Source: Prorocentrum cordatum
Lineage: Eukaryota; Sar; Dinophyceae; Prorocentrales; Prorocentraceae
Reading direction: 5' to 3'
Assembly: GCA_963575745.1 (NCBI GenBank)
Contig: CAUYUJ010002080.1
Location: 177,049 to 241,048, forward strand
Length of the DNA: 64,000 nt
Positions 43,085-54,613 of this stretch are shown here, piece after piece; position 1 is the first letter of the stretch, and each line of letters begins with the position of its first letter. A program made the translations under genes and the position numbers. The notes beneath the pieces were generated by a model that was not told where the DNA came from, searched no databases, and saw only the letters and a list, made by a program, of their open reading frames with translations.

Positions 43085-43664
43085 TCAGCGCCGCAGTCGA
43101 GCCCGCCCGCGCCGTCGAAGAAGCTGGCGTTCCACGACAGGTCGATGAGCGGGGCCTCGGGCGGTCGCGGCGGCGACCGGCTCTGGGGCGAGCCCCGTGG
43201 CTTTCGCCAAAGCCGCCGCTGCGCTGCGGATGTTGATCTCCGCCAGCGCAAGCGTGCGCGCCGTCGCCTCCTCGCGCTCTCGAGCCCTCTGGAGATTGGC
43301 TACGCACCGATTCAACTGGACCCGAGCCTGCTCCCACGTGGCCGAGACGTCGCGACAGGCGCCCGCCGCTGAGCGAACATCCTCCTTGGCGGGCACACTC
43401 TGCGGGCACGGCGGCGGCAGCGCGGGCTTGGGGAAGTTGCTTCTCCCCAGGAGGACCTTCACTGATGGAGTCCCGCACGACACTGGCCGCCGCCTCCAAC
43501 TTTTTGACAGGCTCTGGTCCTTGGCGGCCTTGGATGGGGGAGGACTTGCGTCTTCGGCTCGAAAAGGGTGGTATTGGCGCCGCTTTTCTGGCACTGGCAC
43601 CCTCGACTTGCAAGCGAAGAATGCCATTCACTCTTCCGACGCTGTGGACACGATATAAATTCAT
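43085..43664 (-). pseudogene. ORF1-like protein of the host LINE
   Basis: The minus frame 43627-43085 reads SRVPVPEKRRQYHPFRAEDA, then DVSATWEQARVQLNRCVANL and EREEATARTLALAEINIRSA, a predicted coiled coil. No zinc knuckle seen. Continues Ala/Arg-rich toward 42830. Confidence 0.5.
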
Positions 43665-44437
43665 ATATATATATATATATTATCATACGCACCTCTCCGA
43701 GGGAGTAGAGCTCAGAGGCGATTAGTGCGCACGCGTTCGCGATGTGTCTGGCCGTTTCGCTCGGGACATCCTCGAAATTCTGAAAATCGGTAGCATCCCT
43801 CACGCAGATCGTGACGTCAGGGTCGAAAAACACATGGGAATTTCAACATTTTAACATAAAACCTTCAAAATACATGGTAATTTCAATAATTGCGACCCCG
43901 ATTCTCAGAGAATTGCGGTTTCGTATGAAAAATCCTCCCTAAATCGAAACCCAGAGGGGCCTCCTGGAACCTCCTGGGGCCTCCTGGTGCTTTCTGGACC
44001 TTCTGGTACCCCAGACCCCGCCTCGGAGCCTCCTGGAGTTCTCCTGGGCCTGCTGAGGCCGCCTGGGGCCTCCTGGGGCCTCCTGGGGCTTCAGAACTAC
44101 ATGCACACACAGAGACACAAATCACGCCCAACACATCACACGCTAGACAAACATAACATACACACACACACAACACCGACAACACACAAAAAGCACGCAC
44201 CACACAAAGCACACATCACACACACACACACAACACTCACAATCCTGGGGCCTCCTGGAGCCTTTTCTGGTATCCAAGTCGGGCCTCCTGAGGCTTCCTG
44301 GGGGGCCCTGGTACACTCATCGCAAGGTGTGGCAACCCCACTTGCGCTCGAGTGCGACTTCGCTGTTATATGTCACTCCTGCTTCAAACGCCCCTTCAGC
44401 TTGTTGTATGAGCCTGGGCACACACGTGCCACTTGTT

Positions 44438-44484
<47 letters not shown>

Positions 44485-44890
44485 GTGTGTTTGTGTGTGC
44501 GCAAATAATTATATAGAAGGACGAATCATGGCGATCGGACAGCGGATGGTGCCTTTCAAGCACCACGTAAGAGGCGGACGCTCTCGGCCCAGGCAAAATG
44601 CTCGGGCCAAAGCGGCTTGAGAGGAGGAGGAGGAGGAGGAGGAGGAGGAAGAGGAGGAGGAGGAGGAGGAGGAGGAAGCAGGCGGTCTTCCATCCTGTTT
44701 CCTCCAGGTTTCTCTTCATTTCGGGTAGAACAAATCAACAGCACGCGCGTCGCATCCGAAGTTGCGCGTGCGAGTGTTTCAACAGTACCGAAAACGCTTA
44801 CGGCGAATCACCGCCGCCCCTTGACTCCTTTCGGTTTGGCCACGCTATTGGATCATGCGTTCCCCCAGCCGTTGTGGAAGCCCTTCGGGG
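43655..44890. repeat. TA, CA and GGA microsatellites; no gene
   Basis: TA run 43660-43682; CTCCTGGGGCC minisatellite 43960-44095; CA-rich 44100-44245; TA run 44430-44490; GGA run 44619-44680. No protein-like frame. Confidence 0.8.
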
Positions 44891-44894
44891 AACA

Positions 44895-45600
44895 CGTGGG
44901 TGAGGAAGAGGAGGATGAGGAGAGGGAGGATAAGCAGAAAGATGAGGATACCTCTTGGGAGCTTGTTGGGCCATTCTTGGGGCATCTTGAGAAACTCGTG
45001 GGGACCTCTTGGAGGCCTCTCGGGAACCTCTTTTGGCCTATTGGGGACTTTTTTGGCAGTCTTGCGGCGTGCCGGACCCGTCTGACGCCGTCAAGTTTTG
45101 GAGTGTCTCTGGGCCGTTTGGGGGGGCTCTTGGGGGCGATTCCGGGTCGTGTCCAGGGCCATCTTGGGCGTCTTGGAGGCCTATTGAGCCGTCTTGGGGC
45201 CGTTTTGGGGCCGTTTGGGGAGCCTCGGGCCGTCCTGGGACCATTTTGGAAGCATCTTGGGCAATCTTTGGGGCCCCTTGGGCTGGTTTAGGTCTTCTGA
45301 AGGAAATTTTAAAGCGACTCTCAAAATCCATCGAACACCTAAGGACAATTAATGCTGTTGGCCTTTCCGGGTCTTCCTGGAGAGCATTTTTGAAGCTTTT
45401 TGGGCCGTCATAGGGGCATCGTGGGCACTTCTTGGGCTCTCTGGGACTATCTTGGCGGTCTTGGGGGAATATTGGGACCGTCTTGGGGGCCATCTTTGGG
45501 CTATCTTGGGTCCTCTTGGGGCAACCTGGCCGTCTAGAAGGCATCCTGAAGGCCATCTTGGAGCTATCTGCAGAGGAACAATCCTTGCCAACCGGGTCTG
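44895..45600 (+). repeat. CTTGGGGGCC minisatellite, G-rich orientation, block 1
   Basis: Degenerate ~12-base units CTTGGGGGCCnT. Inverted relative to 45830-47610. Confidence 0.75.
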
Positions 45601-45829
45601 GATGAGCTTTGCGAATGGCTGGTGGTTTGTGCCGAAGCCCCTGAAGAATTTCTTCAGAAAAGAATCAAAATTCCCAGACGTCCAGCGGCAAGACCACAGG
45701 GAGCGGCGGATAACGGAACGCGTCGCGATTCGTTAGTTGGGGGACAACAAGGGAGAGTGTAACGGAATTGGCCATTGGGAACCTGAATTTTGGCGAATTT
45801 GTCAGCCATGTTCGGTCATAGGCGATTCA
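45601..45829. other. Unique linker, no gene
   Basis: No motif recognised. Confidence 0.5.
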
Positions 45830-47610
45830 AGTCAGTCTCAAGAGCGCTGTAGAGGGCCCCAAGACTTCCCAAGACGGCCCCAAGAGCGCCCGCGCTACCG
45901 CCACGACGGCCTCAGGAAGGTCCAGGATGGCCTCACGACGACAAAAAAGGTTTTCAAGACGCTCCACGAGGGCTCCAGCAGGACGCCCCAGAAGCAACAC
46001 TCGCCTTATTCCTTGAGAGCTTGCATTTTAGCGTGTGTGCTTCTTTGGTCTTCACATGGTCCACGACCGCCCGAGGGACCCCAGGATCCCCCCAGGACGG
46101 CACACGAGGTCCCCAAGACGACCCAAGGGATGCCCCTGAGGGCCCCAAAAGGTTCCCAAGAGAACCCCAAGAGGGTTTCAGGTGGGCCTGGCGAGGGCCC
46201 CAAGACGGCCCAAGCACCCCAAGACGGCCCAACAGGGCCACAGAACGCCAAGAGGGCCCTCAGACGGTCTAAAGGAGCCCCGAAAGGACACCCAAAATGG
46301 CCCAGCGAGGCCACATTCATAGATGGTGGCAAGGTTGGTAGTCAGTTGTTGCATGGGGTTGCACAGTCCTAACGCCAAGAGGGCTCCAAAAAGCGTTGAG
46401 TCAGAGATCCCGCGCCCACACAGAGCACGAGCGCGTTCCGTCCCCGTGCCAAGCAGGTCGGATGGCCTTCGGCCCAGTCCGTCACGACGGCTTCAGGGAG
46501 GCCCGAGGGGGATCCAAGGCTGCCCGAGAGCGCTCAAAGAGGGCCCAGGATGGCCTCGAGGCTACCAAAGAGGCCCTCAAGACGCCCCACGAAGCTTCCA
46601 AAAGGGCGCCCCATCGGCACAACTCGCCCCATTCCCGTGCTGGAGCACGTGCATAGTTAGCACATGTCCATCTCATTTGTCTTCACAGGGTCCACAACGG
46701 CCCAAGAGGCCCCCAGGATCGCCCCAAGACGGCACAAGGGGCCCCCAAGACGGCCCCACGACCCGGTGTTCGGCCACGTTCGGTCCTAGACGATTCAAAT
46801 CAGCCCCGCGAGCGCCTCAGAAGGCCCCAAGACGGCCAAAGACAGCCCCAAGAGCGCACACGCCATCGCGCCCTAAGGGCCCCAAGACGGCCCGAGAGCG
46901 TTCACATAAGATCCAGGATGGCTTCAAGGCGGCAACCGAGGCCCTCAAGACGCTCTACGAGGCATCCAAAAGCACGCCCAAAGGGGCATCAATCATCCCA
47001 TTCCGTGTTGGGGGACGTGCATATGTAGCATATATGTTTCTTCTGTCTTCGCAGCGTCCACGAGGGCCCCAGAGGCTCCCAGGATCGCCCAACGACGGCA
47101 CAAGATACCCCCAAGACCGCCCCAAGACGGCCCAAGAGGGCTCCACGACGGCCTACCAAGAGGGCCTCAAGACGGCCCAAGAGAGGCCCATGGGGACCCC
47201 AAAAGGTCAGTGAAAGAGCCCCAAACGGGCCTCTGGAGGCCGCAAAGAGGGCCCCGAGGGGGCCCCAGGGCGTCCCAAGAGGACCCCAGAATTTCCCAAG
47301 AGACCTTCAAGAGGACCGCAAAACGCCCAGGATGGCCCCAAGATGGCCCAAGAGGCCGCCAGGACGGCTCCAGGAGGGGGCCAGGGCGGAGGACCCGAAT
47401 GGACATTCCGAGTCCTCGGCCCCAAGAAGCCCCCACGAGGCTTCAAGAGGACCCCAGGAGACCCCCGAGAGGGCCCCAAGACTGCTCCCAAGGGGGCCCC
47501 TGGAAGCCCCGAGCGGGCCCCGAAACGACCCAAGGGGTTCGAAGACGGCCCACGGCCCAACGGAGCCCAAAAAAGACACCCAAAAAGGCCCAGAGAGACC
47601 ATAGTCATTG
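45830..47610 (-). repeat. GGCCCCCAAGACGG minisatellite with higher-order units
   Basis: C-rich strand of the same minisatellite. Larger units recur: three segments with AAGACGC..C.ACGA.G followed by a T-rich stretch and TCTTCAC(A/G) near 45950-46060, 46570-46690 and 46935-47055. A module CCAAGAGGGCTCCA...GTGCCAAGCAGGTCG...ATGG at 46376-46480 recurs at 47650-47760, about 1285 bases away. Confidence 0.7.
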
Positions 47611-47815
47611 ATGTTCGCAAGGTGGGTTGTAAGCTTTTTGTAGGAGGTGCCAAAATCTTGACACCAAGAGGGCTCCACAACACTGAGCAAGCGATGTCGC
47701 GCCTTCGGAGAGCACGAGTTTGTTCTCCATTTCCGTGCCAAGCAGGTCGAATGGTGTTCGGTCCATCCCGCCACCGTGCTTGGGTTGTGGGCCAGAGTCA
47801 TCAGGGACGTTTTGT
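47611..47815. repeat. Module M6, second copy
   Basis: Aligns with 46320-46490 (CGTGCCAAGCAGGTCG(A/G)ATGG). Confidence 0.65.
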
Positions 47816-48440
47816 GGGTTCTCTTCGAGATGGGAGCGCTCTCGGCGGCCTCTCGGGGACAGTTCTGATTCCTCTCAGGGGCCCTTGGGGTCGTCTTGGG
47901 GGCCTCTTGGGAGCCTCGTGGGGCCTTTTTGAGGCATCTTGGGGCCTCTTGGGGGTCTCCTGGGATCCTCTTGAGGCCTCTTTGGGGCTTCTCGGGGCCG
48001 TTCGGGTCCCCCGTCTGGGCCCCCTCTTGGAGCCGTCTTGGCGGCCTCTTGGGCCGTCTTGGAGGCCTCTTGGGCCATTTTGGCCTTCTTGGGCCGTTTT
48101 GCGGTCCCCTTGGAGGCCTCTTGGGGCGATCTTTGGGGCTTCTTGGGCCGTCTTGGAGCGTCGGGAAGATGCAATTGCGAGAAGATGCCCAAATCCTTCC
48201 AACACCTTAAGAGCATCAATGATTTGTTCCTCTTGGGAGGCCTCTTGGAGCGTCGTGAGGCCACCTTGGGCTTCTTGGACCGATTGATTGGCGATTCGGT
48301 GCCCTCTTGTACCGTCTTGGGGGGCTCGCGGGACCCTTCTGGCCGTTCTCGGGGCCCTCTTGGGCATGATCAAGTCATGCGACATGCCGCCAGGAGCCCA
48401 GGGGCCACGCGACGCGCTTTGGGAATTTGGGATCTGGGCT
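47816..48440 (+). repeat. CTTGGGGGCC minisatellite, G-rich orientation, block 2
   Basis: Same as 44895-45600; with the central C-rich block it forms a very large foldback arrangement. Confidence 0.75.
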
Positions 48441-49130
48441 CCTTGAAAAATCTTCAGGATTGAGGAACGGGGCTCCAGGGTATCCGACAAGGGACCTGAA
48501 GTCGTGCCTCAAGGGCACGGTGGCGGATCTTCCTGATGGGGTCATCAGGTCGTCTTGATATTGACATTGTGTATGCTCTCTGGGATTTTGATTCTGCCCG
48601 GCCAGATCCGATTCGATTCACACAGTCTTGCGATCGGGTGCGGCCCGATCCGCCGCTTTTTCCGGTCCGAGCCCGTTTTCCGATTCGATCTCTTTTGACC
48701 CCCGCCTGAAGGAACCGAAGGGGAGGATCTCGTCGCGAGGGGAGGAAGCATCGACCTCCAGCAGCTCAGTCATCGCCAATCGAGGACGGCCCTCTCTCCT
48801 GCCCAGGAGCTTGAAGTCTCGCTATCGAGAGCATATCGCCGATCCACTGGCGGCGTATCGCCGACTCTAAGCCAAAGTTTCCCCCACTAAGTCAGTCCCC
48901 CCACTATCGCTCCTGCTCAACACCACGGGCGGGAGGGATGGCCCAGGCCAAGGGAGGAGGAGGAGGAGGAGGAGGAGCAGGAGGAGGAGGAGGAGCAGAA
49001 GGAGGGACCAGTGCAAACACAAAACGCATCAACGATGTTGCAGTGAGACCTCCATCCAAGTTCCCTCTTCGTATGGCATTTTTCTGTTGCGAAAGTGCCA
49101 CATTGGAAGGCAACCATCTGAGAATCTAAA
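48441..49130. other. No gene recognised; GGA tract
   Basis: CGATTCGATCC-type motifs at 48605-48690 and a GGA run at 48952-49005. No gene. Confidence 0.45.
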
Positions 49131-49829
49131 ACCGTGCCAAAACATCATCCTTGGGACTTCAGCGCCGCGAATCAACGTGACTGTTGCGCCCCGACAATCC
49201 TAGATTGCGCCAGAATGCCATCACTTGGACGTCAACACCGCGTCTCAACAAGAACTGATGCGTCCTGGCAACCGAATTCGCGTCAGAATGCAATTCCCAG
49301 GGCTTCATCCAAACCAATCCGTGTAACCGTTGCAAGCTTTCAAAACGACTGTGCGTGGCGTTCAGGCGAGAACAACATGTTGAATACGACCCGCCGTCCA
49401 CCCTTGAAACTGCTGCAAACTTCTACGGCGAATGTGCGCGGCGCTACGGCCAGAGGCACATGTTGAATACGATTCGCCCACCATCCTTGGAACTGGTGCA
49501 GGCTTATACGGCGAATGTGCGCGGCGCTGAGGCGAGAGCCACATTTTGAAAAGGACACGCCCTCTATCCTTGAAGCTGTTCCAAGATTTTGAAGCGAATG
49601 TATGCGGCGTTTAGGCGAGAGCCACATTTTGAAGAGGGTCCGCCCTGTATGTTGGAAACTGGTAAACGTTTCAGACGAAGGTTCGCCGCGCTGAGGCGAA
49701 AGTCACATATTGATAACGACCTGCCCTCCACTTTTGAAACGATTGCAAACCTTCAAGAATATTGTACGCAGCACAGAAGCAAGAGCTTCATGCTGACAAC
49801 GGCCCGCACTCCTTCCTTGAAACGGCTGC
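49131..49829 (+). repeat. ~83-bp satellite array, locus 3
   Basis: Core positions 49348, 49431, 49514, 49597 and 49678 (spacing 83, 83, 83, 81). Core CGAATGTGCGCGGCGCT, then GAGAGCCACATTTTGAA, then CATCCTTGAA. Confidence 0.92.
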
Positions 49830-49920
49830 TTCAGGGTCACAAGTGGTGAGGGAGTTTCAGGCAAAACGCCCGGCCCGCCCTACCGACACGTCTGCGGGTG
49901 CGACAGGGGGTAGTTATTTC
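49830..49920 (+). repeat. Module M5, copy 2
   Basis: GAGGGAGTTTCAGGCAAAACG, then GGCCCGCCCTACCGACACGTC; matches 29770-29867. Confidence 0.8.
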
Positions 49921-50337
49921 GAAGGGGAGGGATGGGGGAGAAGCGTGTTCCATGAGATCCGAAGTTGCGTAAACATTGAAGCATCGCGAAAGATCACGAC
50001 CAGAGCCTAAGGCCTCACCTTTCTCCTACACTTTTCAGGCCAGATCGGTCTGGGATGGCCTCGGGGCCCAGAGCCAGCTGAAAACGCCCAGTGTGAAAAG
50101 ATTGCGGCGCCCGCATCTGAGGGCAAGGCACTTGCGGCACAGCGCCGCTCCTGCAGTTGGGTCGCTGAAAGAAGGAACGATGCGCAAGGAACGAAGCTCC
50201 TTTGTGGCTCCAAGAGCGCTTGCGTGCACGAGGAGTGCTAGAGGAACAGCCATGGAAGGACCCGAGGAGCGTCGCCCCCTCCGTTGGCCGCCACGGCGCC
50301 CCCTCTGGGGCCCCGCAGGGTCGTCGGAGAGGCAAGG
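49921..50337. other. No gene recognised
   Basis: Unique GC-rich sequence, unassigned. Confidence 0.4.
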
Positions 50338-50835
50338 CTCAGTTCGACTTCTCACGACTCCTCCGATTCGATCCGATTTCGATCAGCTCCGATTCCGAGT
50401 CGATCCAACTTCGGATTCAGATCTGGCCTTCGGTTTCTCAATCAAGCCTTGCTAGCATACCGACGCTCGCCGATTACACTTCTCCCGACTTGGCCACCGA
50501 TTCCCGTCGATCCGATCACCTCAGATCGCCGATCCGTCTTGCGGATTCGAGTCTGGGCTCTCGTGCCCTGGGATTAACGATGCATCGACGACACATAAGC
50601 GATGCATCGGCCACTCGAGGGCGATGCACGCCCCTCGCCCTATGCCTATCCCCTCCTATGCGTATCCCCCCCTTCTGCCTATCACCCGCTTGTGCCTATC
50701 CCAGCCCTATGGTTGCCACTGTGCCTATCCCACCCACGTGCCTATCCCACCCCTGCGGTTGCCCCTTATGCATACCCCCCCCTGTGGTTGCCTCTGTGCT
50801 TATCCCACCCCTATGCCTTTCCCCCTAGGCCTATC
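50338..50835. repeat. GATCCGATTC motifs and GTGCCTATCCCACCC minisatellite
   Basis: CGATTCGATCC / CGATTCC motifs at 50360-50530, then ~15-17-base units TGCCTATCCC(A/C)CCC at 50640-50835. Confidence 0.75.
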
Positions 50836-51331
50836 TCGCACTGGGGCTGCCCCTCACTCCTGGGGGCGCCGGAGAGGTGCTTCACGTTCCTGCGGGCCTT
50901 CGACGCGCTCAGCGGCGCGCTGCTCCTGCTGGCGGGAGACCTGGAGGCCCTCCGAGGGAGCCTCGCGGGGAGGGCAACACTCCCAAGCCCCAGGCAAGAG
51001 GAAGAGGGAGGGAGGGGGGGGAGGGCGAGGGACCCAGACCCCCCTCCCGCGTCGTGGACAAAAACACAAGGGGAGGTTTTTCGCTGTGCTCGGCCGGGGC
51101 CTCGGGGCCGTCCAAAAACAGGCTGAGGATGAAAAATTGGTCCCCCGGAAGGGGTCCAGACCTCTGGGGGTCGGCGTCATGAAAAATTCACGACGTCGGG
51201 GGTTTGGGTGGGAAGGGAGCCCCGAAACGCGGGCGTTGCAATTGTCTCTGAGCTTTTTCGCCTGGCTGCGGGATGCAGGGGCCAGCACATATCAGTCCGA
51301 CTCGAAGAAAGCCGCAAGAAGATGGGGCTGA
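50836..51331. other. No gene recognised
   Basis: Open frames on both strands without family features. Confidence 0.4.
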
Positions 51332-51503
51332 TCGGCCATGCGCCAAGAGGGGTAATTAGGGGGAGGAGGAAGGCTTCTTAGAAACATCCCTGCTTCTTGG
51401 AAGGCGTGGGCCTTGTCTGTAGATGTAAGGCCAACCCTTCTAAGAACCCGCCTCTCTCTAAGCAGCCTTCTCCCCTCCCCTACGCTCCTCTGCGCGCCGC
51501 CAA
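51332..51503. mobile_element. Palindromic MITE-like element, diverged relative of 31369-31529
   Basis: Shares GCTTCTTAGAA, CCCTGCTTCTT(A/G)GAAGGCG, GGGCCTTGTCTG and ATGTAAGGCC in the same order, and the right end TGCGCGCCGCCAA. The left end has diverged (7 of 23 mismatches). No clear target duplication. 172 bp, noncoding. Confidence 0.7.
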
Positions 51504-51956
51504 GTCTAGTGCTCAGGGACGGCAGAGAGGGGAGAAAGGGAGGGATACGGTAGGAAGAGATAGGGAGGGGAGGAAGAGTGAGGAAGGGGAGGGAGTGGAG
51601 GACGAGAGAGGGAGGGGAGCGAGGGGAGGAAGAGAAAAGGAGAGGAGGAAGAGGGAGGAAGGGGAGGAAGAGGGAGGAAGGGGAGGACGAGGGAGGGACG
51701 GGAGGGAAAGAGGATCAGTCGAGGAGTGGGAGGTCAGACGGCGAGGACGTGGACCTGGAAGGGGATCGTCGTCGGCGATGTCGTCGTCGTCCTCTTCCTC
51801 GTTCTCCAGCTCCCCTCTGCTGCCCCCTGCGGTGAGCGTGCTCCCCCCCCTCCTGCTCCCCACTCCCCCCTCGGTGCTCCTGCCCCCCCTCCTCCCGCGG
51901 CCCAGTTCAGCCTTCTGTGACTCCCGCTCGTCCTCCTGCTCCCTCCCCTGATGGTC
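51504..51956. repeat. GGAGGGAGGAAG-rich purine tract, then C-rich
   Basis: Purine repeats 51530-51720; pyrimidine-rich 51785-51950. No gene. Confidence 0.8.
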
Positions 51957-52137
51957 CGCTACCGAAAATTTCCGGTAGCGCTCCGCAGAGATCGGTCGCT
52001 ACCGAAATACCGAAATGTAGCGCCCAATACCGGTATCAGACCGTTCTGAAATCCGCTATTTCAACGCCCTCAAACGAAGATCCGGTCGCTACCGAAATTC
52101 GGGGTGCGTCGAAATCGCTACCGAAAATTTCCAGTAC
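51957..52137. repeat. CGCTACCGAAA-motif cluster with palindrome
   Basis: CGCTACCGAAAATTTCCGGT followed by AGCG is a near-perfect 24-bp palindrome at 51958-51981. CGCTACCGAAA recurs at about 51994, 52089 and 52120. Confidence 0.75.
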
Positions 52138-52383
52138 CAGACCATCTGGGTCCGCTTCGTCCCCCCCCTCCCGGCTCCTCACTCGGATCTCCCTCGGCCC
52201 CGCCCTCCACCCAGCCTTTCCTGGCCCTCCTGCTCTCCAGAGGTTTCCAGAGGCTCCGGGTAAGCAAGCAGCAGGAAGCAACCGACGAGCTGGACCCCGC
52301 GCCTCGCGGATCGAGCAGGAGGACGCTCTCCGGGTATCGAGGAGGATCTTGGGCGAGCCTTGAGGATCCAGGAGAGGACGCTA
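52138..52383. other. No gene recognised
   Basis: Unique GC-rich sequence. Confidence 0.4.
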
Positions 52384-52570
52384 CTCCGGATTTCACAATA
52401 CAAGGGGGATGGTGTTCTGCTTTGGGAGGGGGTCTGACCGCCTTCGTCTTGCAGGGTTCTGGGTTGTCTGTGCAAAAGGCCGCCATGTCACGGCTTTTCT
52501 GGAGGGAGGGGCTAAAAACTGCTCGTCTGGGAAGGTTGTGACGCCTACCCTCTTCTCATGACATCTGGAG
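52384..52570. mobile_element. Diverged relative of the TA-1 element
   Basis: Starts CTCCGGATTTCACAATACAA and ends ...ATGACATCTGGAG, with TA on both sides (52382-52383, 52571-52572). 187 bp. The interior is not clearly alignable to copies 1 and 2. With its flanks it begins GC and ends AG. Confidence 0.55.
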
Positions 52571-52889
52571 TAGGGGAGACCTGTGTACGTCCCCTTAGCT
52601 CGGCGTCACGGCGCCTCTGTAGAAGACCATCGAGAAGGTTGTTTTCCGAGAGTCGAGGGTGATCGAGGCTCGAGGTGGAAAGTCCGTCCGAACCTCGAGG
52701 ATCGAGGAGGAGGACGCTAAGCGAGACGTGTGCACACCCACCCCCTCCCCTCAGCTCGGCGTCGCGGCGCCTCTGCAGAAGACCATCCTCACGCTGCAGG
52801 AGGACGCGCGCCGCCCTCTGCTGCTGCTGCTGCTCCTCCTCCTCCGCTCCCCTCTCCCCCTCTACTTCTGGCGTTATCTTCCCGTGTTA
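52571..52889. other. No gene recognised
   Basis: Contains two related segments (CTCGGCGTC(A/G)CGGCGCCTCTG at 52598 and 52754, each followed by AGAAGACCATC), a ~156-bp duplication. Confidence 0.5.
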
Positions 52890-52903
52890 CGACTACGACT
52901 GCG

Positions 52904-52967
<64 letters not shown>

Positions 52968-53026
52968 CTACTCCTACTCCTACTCCTACTCCTACTATTA
53001 CTACGACTACGACTACGACGACTACG

Positions 53027-53070
<44 letters not shown>

Positions 53071-53088
53071 GGCTACAAGTAGTAGTAG

Positions 53089-53161
<73 letters not shown>

Positions 53162-53288
53162 GCTACTACTACTCCTACTATTACTACGACTACGACTACG
53201 ACTACGACTACTACGACGACGACTACTACTATTACTACTACGACTGCTACTACTACAAGTACTACGACTACTACTACTACTACTACTT

Positions 53289-53366
<78 letters not shown>

Positions 53367-53405
53367 GCTACTACGACTACGACTACGACTACGACTTCTC
53401 GTACG

Positions 53406-53447
<42 letters not shown>

Positions 53448-53547
53448 GCTACTGCTACGGCTACTATTAGTAGGACTTCTACTAGTACAACTACTACTAC
53501 TACTAGTGCGATTGCTATTATTAATACGACTACTACTACTACTTCTA

Positions 53548-53608
<61 letters not shown>

Positions 53609-53831
53609 GACTACTCCTACGACCTTTGCTGTTACATGAGCTAATTCATTTCCTACTACTACTACGACTGCTTGTATTATTACGACTCTTCGTACTATTT
53701 CCACGGCGACTACTACTTCGATTACGACTACGACTACGACTGTTACCACCAACGCAATACTACGACAAGGGCGATCAGTATTACTGCCACCACTACTAGT
53801 ATTGTTTACTTTTACTACTACTACTACTACG

Positions 53832-53901
<70 letters not shown>

Positions 53902-53931
53902 TTCGTGCTACTACTACTACGACTACTACTA

Positions 53932-53966
<35 letters not shown>

Positions 53967-53985
53967 GCTACTACTACTACTACGG

Positions 53986-54041
<56 letters not shown>

Positions 54042-54167
54042 GCTGCTACTACTACTGCGACTATCACTACTACACCTGCGACCACGAGTATTACTACTAC
54101 TACTACGATTACGGCTCTTTCTACTACCACTAATACTTCTACTACTACTACTACTACTGCTGCTACG

Positions 54168-54223
<56 letters not shown>

Positions 54224-54240
54224 CACGACTACTACCACTA
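52890..54240. repeat. (TAC)n microsatellite, about 1.35 kb
   Basis: TAC/ACT/CTA triplets with CGA, CCT and GTA interruptions. Long poly-Leu, poly-Thr, poly-Tyr and poly-Val frames are artefacts. Confidence 0.97.
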
Positions 54241-54316
54241 GCGGTAGTTTAACTGTTTTTCCCCACATCCAAAGTGGGGTTCTTGTTTTCTCTGGACACC
54301 CCGCGCAGGAACAGGA

Positions 54317-54347
<31 letters not shown>

Positions 54348-54613
54348 CACTCACACTCTCTCATCATCAACCTCATCAGCATCATCGATGATGCTCTCTC
54401 ACATGCTTAGTCACTCACATACTCATCATCATCATCATCACTCGCACTCTCTCACACGCTCACGAACATCATCATCATCATCATCGGCATCGGCATCATC
54501 CTCATTCAAACATCATCATCGCCACCACCACTCACAATCAATCATCATCCTCTTCACCACTCATCTTCACCACCACTCATCATCCTCATCCTCATCATCG
54601 TTGAGTAAATTGT
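54241..54613. repeat. Module M2 copy 2, then CA and ATC repeats
   Basis: CTTGTTTTCTCTGGACACCC at 54282, CA run 54318-54340, ATC-rich to 54600. Confidence 0.85.

Larger units (their letters stand above)
32446..43664 (-). mobile_element. Host LINE retrotransposon, minus strand, split by a nested LINE
   Basis: Reading right to left: ORF1 (43664-43085), endonuclease (about 42830-41990), RT (about 41430-40200), zinc-binding region (39641 to about 39050), a 5.3-kb plus-strand insertion (33616-38926), RNase H (33605 to about 33130) and C-terminal region (to about 32450). The order is that of known endonuclease-RT-RNase H LINEs. The two halves read in the same frame across the insertion: ...GSGP/NEP on the right and NEP/FAVFGDVSGG on the left, with NEP encoded by the target duplication. 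Many frameshifts show the copy is dead. No SL was found at its 5' edge near 43.7 kb, so it may be 5'-truncated. Confidence 0.85.

Noticed and set aside
52659-54410. Frames of 200-490 codons of poly-Leu, poly-Thr, poly-Tyr, poly-Val and poly-Ser
   Set aside because: Six-frame translation of the TAC repeat, not proteins.
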